Source: Lepidurus packardi
Taxonomy: Eukaryota > Arthropoda > Branchiopoda > Notostraca > Triopsidae
Direction: 5' to 3'
Assembly: GCA_023053545.1 (NCBI GenBank)
Contig: JAKZAN010000065.1
Location: 169,475-233,474 of the forward strand
DNA length: 64,000 nucleotides
Positions 15,170 through 27,758 of this stretch are shown here, one piece after another. Within the stretch, counting starts at the first letter, position 1. Each line of letters begins with the position of its first letter. The notes under the pieces were generated by a model that worked only from the letters and a program-made list of their open reading frames with translations, had not been told where the DNA came from and made no database searches. A program made the position numbers and the translations under genes.

Positions 15170-17800
15170 TCCTTACGGGCTGAAGTAATTCAATACGGAC
15201 TTAATTAATTCCTTACGGACTGAATTAATTCTTTAGGATTGATTGAATTCCTTTTTTACTGAATTAATTCCTTACGGACTGAATTAATTCCTTACGGATT
15301 TAATTAATTCCTTACGGACTTAATTAATTCCTTACGGACTTAATTAATTCCTTACGGACTTGATAAATTCCTTACGGACTTAATTAATTCCTTACGGACT
15401 GAATTAATTCTTTAGGATTGATTGAATTCCTTTCTTACTGAATGAATTCCTAATGGACTGAATTAATTCCTTACGGATTTAATTAATTCCTTACGGACTT
15501 AATTAATTCCTTACGGACTGAACAAATTCCTTACGGACTGAACAAATTCCTTACGGACTTAATAAATTCCTTACGGACTGAATTAATTAATTACGGACTG
15601 AATTAATCCTTTACGGACTGAATTAATTCCTTGGGGACTGAATTAATTCCTTACGGACTTAATTAATTCATTACGGACTTAATTATTTCCTTACGGACTT
15701 AATTAATTCCTTACGGAATGAATTAATTCCTTACGGATTGAACAAATTCCTTACGGACTGAATTAATTCCTTACGGACTGAATTAATTCTTTACGGACTG
15801 AATTAATTCATTATGGACTGAATTAATTCCTTACGGACTGAACTTATTCCTTACGGACTTAATTAACTCCTTACGGACTTAATTAATTCTTTACGGACTG
15901 AATTAATTCCTTACGGACTGAATTAATTTTTTACGGATTTAATTAATTCCTTACGGACTGAACAAATTCCTTACGGACTTAATAAATTCCTTACGGACTT
16001 AATTAATTCCTTACTGACTGAATTAATTCTTTAGGATTGATTGAATTCCTTTCTTACTGAATTAATTCCTTACGGACTGAATTAATTCCTTACGGATTTA
16101 ATTAATTCCTTACGGACTTAATTAATTCGTTGCGGACTGAATTAATTCCTTACGGACTGAATTAATTCCTTACGGACTGAATTAATTCTTTCGGACTGAA
16201 TTAATTCATTACGGACTGAATTAATTTCTTACGGACTAAATTAATTCCTTACGGACTGAACAAATTCCTTACGGACTTAATTTTTTTTCCTTTACGGACT
16301 GAATTAATTCATTACGGACTGAATTAATTCCTTACGGACTTAATTAATTCCTTACGGACTGAACAAATTCCTTACGGACTTAATTAATTCCTTACGGACT
16401 TAATTAATTCTTTACGGACTGAAATAATTCCTTACGGACTGAATTAATTCCTTACGGACTTAATTAATACTTTACGGGCTGAAGTAATTCAATACGGACT
16501 TAATTAATTCCTTACGGACTGAATTAATTCTTTAGGATTGATTGAATTCCTTTTTTACTGAATTAATTCCTTACGGACTGAATTAATTCCTTACGGATTT
16601 AATTAATTCCTTACGGACTTAATTAATTCCTTACGGACTTAATTAATTCCTTACGGACTTGATAAATTCCTTACGGACTTAATTAATTCCTTACGGACTG
16701 AATTAATTCTTTAGGATTGATTGAATTCCTTTCTTACTGAATGAATTCCTAATGGACTGAATTAATTCCTTACGGATTTAATTAATTCCTTACGGACTTA
16801 ATTAATTCCTTACGGACTGAACAAATTCCTTACGGACTGAACAAATTCCTTACGGACTTAATAAATTCCTTACGGACTGAATTAATTAATTACGGACTGA
16901 ATTAATCCTTTACGGACTGAATTAATTCCTTGGGGACTGAATTAATTCCTTACGGACTTAATTAATTCATTTCGGACTTAATTATTTCCTTACGGACTTA
17001 ATTAATTCCTTACGGAATGAATTAATTCCTTACGGATTGAACAAATTCCTTACGGAATGAATTAATTCCTTACGGACTGAACAAATTCCTTACGGACTGA
17101 ATTAATTCCTTACGGACTGAATTAATTCTTTACGGACTGAATTAATTCATTATGGACTGAATTAATTCCTTACGGACTGAACTTATTCCTTACGGACTTA
17201 ATTAACTCCTTACGGACTTAATTAATTCTTTACGGACTGAATTAATTCCTTACGGACTGAATTAATTTTTTACGGATTTAATTAATTCCTTACGGACTGA
17301 ACAAATTCCTTACGGACTTAATAAATTCCTTACGGACTTAATTAATTCCTTACTGACTGAATTAATTCTTTAGGATTGATTGAATTCCTTTCTTACTGAA
17401 TTAATTCCTTACGGACTGAATTAATTCCTTACGGATTTAATTAATTCCTTACGGACTTAATTAATTCGTTGCGGACTGAATTAATTCCTTACGGACTGAA
17501 TTAATTCCTTACGGACTGAATTAATTCTTTCGGACTGAATTAATTCATTACGGACTGAATTAATTTCTTACGGACTAAATTAATTCCTTACGGACTGAAC
17601 AAATTCCTTACGGACTTAATTTTTTTTCCTTTACGGACTGAATTAATTCATTACGGACTGAATTAATTCCTTACGGACTTAATTAATTCCTTACGGACTG
17701 AACAAATTCCTTACGGACTTAATTAATTCCTTACGGACTTAATTAATTCTTTACGGACTGAAATAATTCCTTACGGACTGAATTAATTCCTTACGGACTT
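15170..17800. repeat. ~1.3-kb tandem duplication
   Basis: The rare word aatgaattcctaatggactg occurs at 15441 and 16740 (offset 1,299), and the neighbouring monomer variants follow in the same order in both places. The second unit has an extra ~40-bp monomer pair near 17046. The boundaries are approximate because they lie in common monomers. Confidence 0.75.
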
Positions 17801-19666
17801 AATTAATACTTTACGGACTGAATTAATTCCTTACGGACTGAATTAATTCCTTACGGACTGAATTAATTCTTTCGGACTGAATTAATTCATTACGGACTGA
17901 ATTAATTTCTTACGGACTTAATTAATTCCTTACGGACTGAACAAATTCCTTACGGACTTAATTTTTTTTCCTTTACGGACTGAATTAATTCATTACGGAC
18001 TGAATTAATTCCTTACGGACTTAATTAATTCTTTACGGACTGAAATAATTCCTTACGGACTGAATTAATTCCTTACGGATTTAATTAATACTTTACGGAC
18101 TTTAGGGACTTTACGGACTAATTCTTTAGGATTGATTGAATTCCTTTCTTACTGAATTAATTCCTTATGGACTGAATTAATTCCTTACGGATTTAATTAA
18201 TTCCTTACGGACTTAATTAATTCCTTACGGACTGAACAAATTCCTTACGGACTGAACAAATTCCTTACGGACTTAATAAATTCCTTACGGACTGAATTAA
18301 TTAATTACGGACTGAATTAATCCTTTACGGACTGAATTAATTCCTTGGGGACTGAATTAATTCCTTACGGACTTAATTAATTCATTACGGACTTAATTAT
18401 TTCCTTACGGACTTAATTAATTCCTTACAAATGAATTAATTCCTTACGGATTGAACAAATTCCTTACGGAATGAATTAATTCCTTACGGACTGAACAAAT
18501 TCCTTACGGACTGAATTAATTCCTTACGGACTGAATTAATTCCTTACGGACTGAATTAATTCATTATGGACTGAATTAATTCCTTACGGACTTAATTAAT
18601 TCCTTACGGACTGAATTAATTCCTTACGGACTGAATTAATTCTTTACGGACTGAATTAATTCATTACGGACTGAATTAATTCCTTACGGACTTAATTAAT
18701 TCCTTACGGACTGAACTTATTCCTTACGGACTTAATTAACTCCTTGCGGACTTAATTAATTCTTTACGGACTGAATTAATTCCTTACGGACTGAATTAAT
18801 TTTTTACGGACTTAATTAATTCCTTACGGACTGAACAAATTCCTTACGGACTTAATAAATTCCTTACGGACTTAATTAATTCCTTACTGACTGAATTAAT
18901 TCTTTAGGATTGATTGAATTCCTTTCTTACTGAATTAATTCCTTACGGACTGAATTAATTCCTTACGGATTTAATTAATTCTTTACGGACTTAATTAATT
19001 CCTTACGGACTTGATAAATTCCTTACGGACTTAATTAATTCCTTACGGACTGAATTAATTCTTTAGGATTGATTGAATTCCTTTCTTACTGAATTAATTC
19101 CTTATGGACTGAATTAATTCCTTACGGATTTAATTAATTCCTTACGGACTTAATTAATTCGTTGCGGACTGAATTAATTCCTTACGGACTGAATTAATTC
19201 CTTACGGACTGAATTAATTCTTTCGGACTGAATTAATTCATTACGGACTGAATTAATTTCTTACGGACTTAATTAATTCCTTACGGACTGAACAAATTCC
19301 TTACGGACTTAATTTTTTTTCCTTTACGGACTGAATTAATTCATTACGGACTGAATTAATTCCTTACGGACTTAATTAAGTCCTTACGGACTGAACAAAT
19401 TCCTTACGGACTGAACAAATTCCTTACGGACTTAATTTTTTTTCCTTTACGGACTGAATTAATTCATTACGGACTGAATTAATTCCTTACGGACTTAATT
19501 AATTCTTTACGGACTGAAATAATTCCTTACGGACTGAATTAATTCCTTACGGACTTAATTAATACTTTACGGACTGAATTAATTCCTTACGGACTGAATT
19601 AATTCCTTACGGATTTAATTAATTCCTTACGGACTTAATTAATTCCTTACGGACTGAACAAATTCC

Positions 19667-21018
19667 TTACGGACTTAATAAAAGCATTCTCAATGCTTGC
19701 CTCCAATTTTTTGGTAGTTTCGTTAAAATGTTATAATGTACCATGTCTTTGCCTTGGCTAGTTTTCGGTGTTTTTCTTAAAATCTCCTCTATTTCCCATT
19801 CTTTAAAAGGTGTATCAAACTCAGTCGTGCTGTTTATATCGCCTATCATGTTATCTATTTCAAACTGCATGTGGAATATCTCCGCTTCATTTGCCTCAGT
19901 TTCCGGCTCCTCACTTTGTATCTTGGCGAAATGCTCCACCAGCATTCCTGCTTTCTCTTCGTTTTGTTGTGTACACTTTCCCCCTGAGTTGAGTTTTACC
20001 CTATCTATATTTTCCATTGGTACTCCTTCCATTCTTCTTATTAGCTCCCACATTTGTTTTGTTGTTGTTTGCTTTCCTAGGCCCTCCACCTTCGACTTCC
20101 AGTGGGCTCTTTTCGTTTCCTGTGTGACTCTCTTGCCAATTGCTTTGTATTTTTTGTATTCTGTCAGGGTTTCAGCGTTGGGGTTTCGTTTTAATATTCT
20201 ATACTTCGCTCGCATGATGCTTATTGCTTCGCTGCAATTTTCATCCCACCACGGTTTCCGTATTCTACGTTGGCTCCCTTTTGTGTTATTTTCCCTGCTT
20301 GTCCCCTCTCTCCAGGGTATATGCTTCTTAGTGATTTTTAGGAGTGTATCTATAAAACGCTTGTATCGTTCCTCTACCCTTCCCCATCGCACTCCCTTTT
20401 CTATGTCTGTTTCCTCCATTTCTCTGCTCCACTCCTCCCAATTCGCTTTCTTAAAATTCCATCGCGGGGTCGTTTCTCTAATAACCAACCCCGTTGCTCC
20501 TTCTACTTCGAGTATGATTGGGAAATGGTCGCTTTGTAGCATTGCCCCTATATTGACTCGCGTCTTGTCGTGCATGTTTGCTGTCGTAAACACTAGGTCA
20601 ATGGTGGTGAGCGCCCCTCTATCAGTTGTGTGTGTACCAACGCCCTTTGGGGAAGCTAGTACTAAGTTTCCCCATTCTTCTAAAAACGAGAATAAAATAT
20701 TCCCTCTGGTATTGTTAAAATCCTTTCCGTTCCATAAATTATGGTGTGAATTAAAATCTCCAAACATAAGACATTTCTCATCGTGGCCGATTTGAGACAA
20801 ATAAAATTCATATTCTTGTTTTGTTATTTTTTTCCCTGTTTGCACTTGTAGGTACATGCCGAAAAGAGATATATATCCTGTTTTTCCCACTTTGCCTTCA
20901 CACATCCTACCTCCAGTACTCCGTTTACGAAGGGTTCCATTGGTAGACAGTCGATTTGCATTCCACTTTTCACATAAAATAAAATTCCATCTCCTCTCTT
21001 ATGAGGTCTGTCTTTCAT
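19667..21018 (-). pseudogene. ORF2 endonuclease fragment, frameshifted (copy 1)
   Basis: Part of an APE-type endonuclease, the enzyme that nicks target DNA for target-primed reverse transcription. The N-terminal 64-codon piece (21018-20824; its ATG is made at the satellite junction) shows the GILFYVKSG strand. The reading frame shifts by 2 nt near 20861-20870 and continues as a 412-codon frame (20905-19667). That frame holds GDFNSHH (D50, N52), TIDLVFT (D103) and SDHFPI (S125, D126, H127), the usual catalytic and fold motifs. A lysine/arginine-rich linker with the PWWDENC motif follows. The last ~45 residues look like the entry to a reverse-transcriptase domain, but the frame then runs into satellite and stops. 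The N-terminal Asn and Glu catalytic positions are lost by truncation. Non-functional. Confidence 0.9.
19680..21016 (-). mobile_element. Truncated non-LTR retrotransposon, copy 1 (lineage A)
   Basis: A 1,337-bp non-satellite island whose coding sense is on the minus strand. It holds only the endonuclease part of ORF2, and ends on its 3' side (19680) at the start of the reverse-transcriptase region and on its 5' side (21016) inside the endonuclease. Both junctions go straight into satellite with no poly(A) or recognisable target-site duplication. It appears identical to copy 3 in every translated stretch compared. The left junction is shared with all other copies and the right junction with copies 2, 3 and 5. 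Confidence 0.93.
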
Positions 21019-22643
21019 TAATTCCTTACGGAATGAATTAATTCCTTACGGATTGAATTAATTATTTACGTACTGAATTAATTAATTAATGGACTGAATT
21101 AATTCATTACGGATTGAAATAATTCCTTACGGACTGAATTAATTCCTTACGGACGGAATTAATTCCTTACGGACTGAATTAATTCCTTACGGATTGAATT
21201 AATTATTTACGTACTGAATTAATTAATTAATGGACTGAATAAATTCCTTACGGACTGAATTAATTAATTAATGGACTGAGTTAATTCCTTAAGGACTGAA
21301 TCAATTATTTACGGACTTAATTAATTCCTTTCGGACTGAATTAATTCATTACGGATTGAATTAATACCTTCCGGACTGAATTAATTCCTTACGGACGGAA
21401 TTAATTCCTTACGGATTGAATTAATTCCTTACAGAATGAATTAATTCTTAACGGAATGAATTAATTCCTTACAGACCAAATTAATTCCTTAGAGATTGAA
21501 TTAATTCCTTACGGGCTGAATTTATTTCTTACGGACTGCATTAATACACTACGGACTGAATTAATTCCTTACGGAATGAATTAAATCCTTACGGATTGAA
21601 TTAATTATTTACGTACTGAATTAATTAATTAATGGACTGAATTAATTCATTACGGATTGAAATAATTCCTTACGGACTGAATTAATTCCTTACGGACGGA
21701 ATTAATTCCTTACGGATTTAATTAATTATTTACGGATTTAATTAATTCCTTACGGACTGAATTAATTCCTTACGGACTGAATTAATTCCTTACGGATTGA
21801 ATTAATTCCATACGGATTGAATTAATTCCTTACGGATGGAATTAATTCCTTACGGATTGAATTAATTCCTTACGGACTGAATTAATTCCTAACGGACTGA
21901 ATTAATTCCTTACTTACTGAATTAATTCCATACGGACTGAATTAATTCTTTACGGACTGAATTAATTCCTTAGGGAATGAATTAATTCCTTACGGGCTGA
22001 ATTACTTTCTTACGGACTGAACTAATTCCTTACGGAATGAATTAATTCCTTAGGGAATGAATTATTTCCTTAGGGATTGAATTAATTCCTTACGGATTGA
22101 ATTAATTCTTTACGGACTGAATTAATTCCTTACGGACTGAATTAAATCCTTATGGACTGAACTAATTATTTACGTACTGAATTAATTAATTAATGGACTG
22201 AATTAATTCATTACGGATTGAATTAATTCCTTACGGACTGAATTAATTCCTTACGGACTGAATTAATTCCTTACGGACTGAATAAATTCCTTACGGACTG
22301 AATTAATTAATTAATGTACGGAATTAATTCATTACGGATTGAATTAATTCCTTACGGACTGAATTAATCCCTTACGGACTGAATAAATTCCTTACGGATT
22401 GAATTAAATCCTTACAGAATGAATTAATTCTTAACGGAATGAATTAATACTTTACGGACCAAAGTAATTCCTTAGAGATTGAATTAATTCCTTACGGGCT
22501 GAATTTATTTCTTACGGACTGCATTAATACATTACGGACTGAATTAATTCTTTAGGATTGATTGAATTCCTTTCTTACTGAATTAATTCCTTATGGACTG
22601 AATTAGTTCCTTACGGATTTAATTAATTCCTTACGGACTTAAT
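21017..22643. repeat. 20-bp satellite between copies 1 and 2
   Basis: Satellite in the left-arm orientation with a distinctive variant set: ttatttacgtactg, a monomer stretched to aattaattaattaatgg, and ttacggattgaaataattcc. The first ~700 bp are repeated right of copies 2 and 3, and in shorter form right of copy 5, so this variant block travels with the truncated retrotransposon. No gene. Confidence 0.96.
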
Positions 22644-23980
22644 AAAAGCATTCTCAATGCTTGCCTCCTATTTTTTGGTATTTTCGTTAAAATGTTATAA
22701 TGTACAATGTCTTTGCCTTGGCTAGTTTTCGGTGTTTTTCTTAAAATCTCCTCTATTTCCCATTCTGTAAAAGGTGTATCAAACTCAGTCGTGCTGTTTA
22801 TATCGCCTATCATGTTATCTATTTCAAACTGCATGTGGAATATCTCCGCTTCATTTGCCTCCGTTTCCGGCTCCTCACTTTGTATCTTGGCGAAATGCTC
22901 CACCAGCATTCCTGCTTTCTCTTCGTTTTGTTGTGTACACTTTCCCCCTGAGTTGAATTTTACCCTATCTATATTTTCCATTGGTACTCCTTCCATTCTT
23001 CTTTTTAGCTCCCACATTTGTTTTGTTGTTGTTTGTTTTCCTAGGCCCTCCACCTTCGACTTCCAGTGGGCTCTTTTCGTTTCCTGTATGACTCTGTTGC
23101 CAATTGCTTTGTATTTTTTTTATTCTGTCAGGGTTTCAGCGTTGGGGTTTCGTTTTAATATTCTATACTTCGCTCGCATGATGCTTATTGCTTCGCTGCA
23201 ATTCTCATCCCACCACGGTTTCCGTATTCTACGTTGGCTCCCTTTTGTGTTATTTTCCCTGCTTGTCCCCTCTCTCCAGGGTATATGCTTCTTAGTGATT
23301 TTTAGGAGTGTATCTATAAAACGCTTGTATCGTTCCTCTACCCTTCCCCATCGCACTCCCTTTTCTATGTCTGTTTCCTCCATTTCTCTGCTCCACTCCT
23401 CCCAATTCGCTTTTTTAAAATTCCATCGCGGGGTCGTTTCTCTAATAACCAACCCCGTTGCTCCTTCTACTTCGATTATGATTGGGAGATGGTCGCTTTG
23501 TAGCATTGCCCCTATATTGACTCGCGTCTTGTCGTGCATGTTTGCTGTCGTAAACACTAGGTCAATGGTGGTGAGCGCCCCTCTATCAGTTGTGTGTGTA
23601 CCAACGCCCTTTGGGGAAGCTAGTACTAAGTTTCCCCATTCTTCTAAAACCGAGAATAAAATATTCCCTCTGGTATTGTTAAAATCCTTTCCGTTCCATT
23701 AATTATGGTGTGAATTAAAATCTCCAAACATAAGACATTTCTCTTCATGGCCGATTTGAGACAAATAAAATTCATATTCTTGTTTTGTTATTTTTTTCCC
23801 TGTTTGCACTTGTAGGTACATGCCGACTAGATATATATCCTGTTTTTCCCACTTTGCCTTCACACATCCTACCTCCAGTACTCCGTTTACGTAGGGTTCC
23901 ATTGGTAGACAGTCGATTTGCATTCCACTTTTCACATAAAATAAAATTCCCCCTCCTCTCTTATGAGGTCTGTCTTTCAT
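22631..23980 (-). pseudogene. ORF2 endonuclease fragment with two nonsense codons (copy 2)
   Basis: The same endonuclease-to-RT-entry region as copy 1, but all in one frame. It reads through the site where lineage A is frameshifted (KQDIYLVGMYLQ), reaches GDFNSHH and stops at TAA (23699-23701). The frame reopens through SDHLPI, the linker and PWWDENC to a second TAA (23120-23122), then continues to the satellite junction at 22631. Substitutions relative to lineage A include KFNSGG for KLNSGG and FTEWEIE for FKEWEIE. The 5' part with the catalytic Asn and Glu is missing, as is nearly all of the RT domain. Non-functional. Confidence 0.9.
22644..23978 (-). mobile_element. Truncated non-LTR retrotransposon, copy 2 (lineage B)
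   Basis: A 1,335-bp island with the same two junctions as copy 1 but a different internal sequence type. It lacks the 2-nt frameshift insertion (site near 23826) and has two nonsense codons not present in lineage A. It is closest to copy 5; differences include cgtaggg instead of cgaaggg near 23890 and an A instead of C near 22706. Minus-strand coding sense, with no poly(A) tail. Confidence 0.93.
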
Positions 23981-26419
23981 TAATTCCTTACGGAATGAAT
24001 TAAATCCTTACGGATTGAATTAATTATTTACGTACTGAATTAATTAATTAATGGACTGAATTAATTCATTACGGATTGAAATAATTCCTTACGGACTGAA
24101 TTAATTCCTTACGGACGGAATTAATTCCTTACGGACTGAATTAATTCCTTACGGATTGAATTAATTATTTACGTACTGAATTAATTAATTAATGGACTGA
24201 ATAAATTCCTTACGGACTGAATTAATTAATTAATGGACTGAGTTAATTCCTTAAGGACTGAATCAATTATTTACGGACTTAATTAATTCCTTTCGGACTG
24301 AATTAATTCATTACGGATTGAATTAATACCTTCCGGACTGAATTAATTCCTTACGGACGGAATTAATTCGTTACGGATTGAATTAATTCCTTACAGAATG
24401 AATTAATTCTTAACGGAATGAATTAATTCCTTACAGACCAAATTAATTCCTTAGAGATTGAATTAATTCCTTACGGGCTGAATTTATTTCTTACGGACTG
24501 CATTAATACACTACGGACTGAATTAGTTCCTTACGGAATGAATTAAATCCTTACGGATTGAATTAATTATTTACGTACTGAATTAATTAATTAATGGACT
24601 GAATTAATTCATTACGGATTGAAATAATTCCTTACGGACTGAATTAATTCCTTACGGATTTAATTAATACTTTACGGACTTTAGGGACTTTACGGACTAA
24701 TTCTTTAGGATTGATTGAATTCCTTTCTTACTGAATTAATTCCTTATGGACTGAATTAATTCCTTACGGATTTAATTAATTCCTTACGGACTTAATTAAT
24801 TCCTTACGGACTGAACAAATTCCTTACGGACTGAACAAATTCCTTACGGACTTAATAAATTCCTTACGGACTGAATTAATTAATTACGGACTGAATTAAT
24901 CCTTTACGGACTGAATTAATTCCTTGGGGACTGAATTAATTCCTTACGGACTTAATTAATTCCTTACGGACTGAACAAATTCCTTACGGACTGAACAAAT
25001 TCCTTACGGACTTAATAAATTCCTTACGGACTGAATTAATTAATTACGGACTGAATTAATCCTTTACGGACTGAATTAATTCCTTGGGGACTGAATTAAT
25101 TCCTTACGGACTTAATTAATTCATTACGGACTTAATTATTTCCTTACGGACTTAATTAATTCCTTACGGAATGAATTAATTCCTTACGGATTGAACAAAT
25201 TCCTTACGGAATGAATTAATTCCTTACGGACTGAACAAATTCCTTACGGACTGAATTAATTCCTTACGGACTGAATTAATTCCTTACGGACTGAATTAAT
25301 TCATTATGGACTGAATTAATTCCTTACGGACTTAATTAATTCCTTACGGACTGAATTAATTCCTTACGGACTGAATTAATTCTTTACGGACTGAATTAAT
25401 TCATTACGGACTGAATTAATTCCTTACGGACTTAATTAATTCCTTACGGACTGAACTTATTCCTTACGGACTTAATTAACTCCTTGCGGACTTAATTAAT
25501 TCTTTACGGACTGAATTAATTCCTTACGGACTGAATTAATTTTTTACGGACTTAATTAATTCCTTACGGACTGAACAAATTCCTTACGGACTTAATAAAT
25601 TCCTTACGGACTTAATTAATTCCTTACTGACTGAATTAATTCTTTAGGATTGATTGAATTCCTTTCTTACTGAATTAATTCCTTACGGACTGAATTAATT
25701 CCTTACGGATTTAATTAATTCTTTACGGACTTAATTAATTCCTTACGGACTTGATAAATTCCTTACGGACTTAATTAATTCCTTACGGACTGAATTAATT
25801 CTTTAGGATTGATTGAATTCCTTTCTTACTGAATTAATTCCTTATGGACTGAATTAATTCCTTACGGATTTAATTAATTCCTTACGGACTTAATTAATTC
25901 GTTGCGGACTGAATTAATTCCTTACGGACTGAATTAATTCCTTACGGACTGAATTAATTCTTTCGGACTGAATTAATTCATTACGGACTGAATTAATTTC
26001 TTACGGACTTAATTAATTCCTTACGGACTGAACAAATTCCTTACGGACTTAATTTTTTTTCCTTTACGGACTGAATTAATTCATTACGGACTGAATTAAT
26101 TCCTTACGGACTTAATTAAGTCCTTACGGACTGAACAAATTCCTTACGGACTGAACAAATTCCTTACGGACTTAATTTTTTTTCCTTTACGGACTGAATT
26201 AATTCATTACGGACTGAATTAATTCCTTACGGACTTAATTAATTCTTTACGGACTGAAATAATTCCTTACGGACTGAATTAATTCCTTACGGACTTAATT
26301 AATACTTTACGGACTGAATTAATTCCTTACGGACTGAATTAATTCCTTACGGATTTAATTAATTCCTTACGGACTTAATTAATTCCTTACGGACTGAACA
26401 AATTCCTTACGGACTTAAT
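23979..26419. repeat. 20-bp satellite between copies 2 and 3
   Basis: The first ~680 bp repeat the right flank of copy 1. At about 24660 the array switches to the variant order found left of copy 1, with tttagggacttta at 24680 (18101 before copy 1). A 160-bp block is duplicated at about 24801-24960 and 24961-25120, which is absent from the segment before copy 1 and accounts for most of the changed spacing. No gene. Confidence 0.96.
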
Positions 26420-27758
26420 AAAAGCATTCTCAATGCTTGCCTCCAATTTTTTGGTAGTTTCGTTAAAATGTTATAATGTACCATGTCTTTGCCTTGGCTA
26501 GTTTTCGGTGTTTTTCTTAAAATCTCCTCTATTTCCCATTCTTTAAAAGGTGTATCAAACTCAGTCGTGCTGTTTATATCGCCTATCATGTTATCTATTT
26601 CAAACTGCATGTGGAATATCTCCGCTTCATTTGCCTCAGTTTCCGGCTCCTCACTTTGTATCTTGGCGAAATGCTCCACCAGCATTCCTGCTTTCTCTTC
26701 GTTTTGTTGTGTACACTTTCCCCCTGAGTTGAGTTTTACCCTATCTATATTTTCCATTGGTACTCCTTCCATTCTTCTTATTAGCTCCCACATTTGTTTT
26801 GTTGTTGTTTGCTTTCCTAGGCCCTCCACCTTCGACTTCCAGTGGGCTCTTTTCGTTTCCTGTGTGACTCTCTTGCCAATTGCTTTGTATTTTTTGTATT
26901 CTGTCAGGGTTTCAGCGTTGGGGTTTCGTTTTAATATTCTATACTTCGCTCGCATGATGCTTATTGCTTCGCTGCAATTTTCATCCCACCACGGTTTCCG
27001 TATTCTACGTTGGCTCCCTTTTGTGTTATTTTCCCTGCTTGTCCCCTCTCTCCAGGGTATATGCTTCTTAGTGATTTTTAGGAGTGTATCTATAAAACGC
27101 TTGTATCGTTCCTCTACCCTTCCCCATCGCACTCCCTTTTCTATGTCTGTTTCCTCCATTTCTCTGCTCCACTCCTCCCAATTCGCTTTCTTAAAATTCC
27201 ATCGCGGGGTCGTTTCTCTAATAACCAACCCCGTTGCTCCTTCTACTTCGAGTATGATTGGGAAATGGTCGCTTTGTAGCATTGCCCCTATATTGACTCG
27301 CGTCTTGTCGTGCATGTTTGCTGTCGTAAACACTAGGTCAATGGTGGTGAGCGCCCCTCTATCAGTTGTGTGTGTACCAACGCCCTTTGGGGAAGCTAGT
27401 ACTAAGTTTCCCCATTCTTCTAAAAACGAGAATAAAATATTCCCTCTGGTATTGTTAAAATCCTTTCCGTTCCATAAATTATGGTGTGAATTAAAATCTC
27501 CAAACATAAGACATTTCTCATCGTGGCCGATTTGAGACAAATAAAATTCATATTCTTGTTTTGTTATTTTTTTCCCTGTTTGCACTTGTAGGTACATGCC
27601 GAAAAGAGATATATATCCTGTTTTTCCCACTTTGCCTTCACACATCCTACCTCCAGTACTCCGTTTACGAAGGGTTCCATTGGTAGACAGTCGATTTGCA
27701 TTCCACTTTTCACATAAAATAAAATTCCATCTCCTCTCTTATGAGGTCTGTCTTTCAT
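26407..27758 (-). pseudogene. ORF2 endonuclease fragment, frameshifted (copy 3)
   Basis: Same structure as copy 1: a 64-codon N-terminal piece (27758-27564) and a 412-codon frame (27645-26407), separated by the lineage A 2-nt frameshift at about 27601-27610. The GDFNSHH, TIDLVFT and SDHFPI endonuclease motifs, the PWWDENC linker motif and the start of the RT region are present. The N-terminal catalytic Asn and Glu region and the RT core are missing. Lesions identical to those of copy 1 show that the piece was duplicated after it was already broken. Confidence 0.9.
26420..27756 (-). mobile_element. Truncated non-LTR retrotransposon, copy 3 (lineage A)
   Basis: A 1,337-bp island that seems identical to copy 1: the translations agree in every frame compared, on both strands. 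The flanks also match: ~1.6 kb of satellite on the left and ~0.7 kb on the right follow the same variant order as around copy 1. It is best read as a segmental duplicate of the copy 1 locus (offset 6,740 bp) and not a separate insertion. Confidence 0.93.

Larger units (their letters stand above)
5200..19679. repeat. 20-bp satellite array with nested higher-order duplications
   Basis: Continuous 20-bp satellite in the same orientation as the left segment. The order of variant monomers shows nested segmental duplications: a 4,078-bp tandem pair, an 840-bp tandem pair and a ~1.3-kb tandem pair, listed separately. The last ~1.6 kb before copy 1 is repeated before copies 3 and 4, in whole or in part. 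It contains the rare word tttagggacttta at 18101. No ORF, RNA gene or second repeat family is visible. Confidence 0.97.

Noticed and set aside
18097-18115. TTAGGG word as a telomere remnant.
   Set aside because: A single occurrence per locus inside degenerate monomers, not tandem; it arises from a fused ctttacggact/tttagggact variant.
19743-20795. Plus-strand ORF of 350 codons, also seen at 26483-27535 and 32834-33886, and as 331 codons at 22707-23702 and 39429-40424.
   Set aside because: It is antisense to the recognisable endonuclease ORF2. The translation is hydrophobic low-quality sequence typical of an antisense shadow, and it is conserved only because the copies are duplicates.
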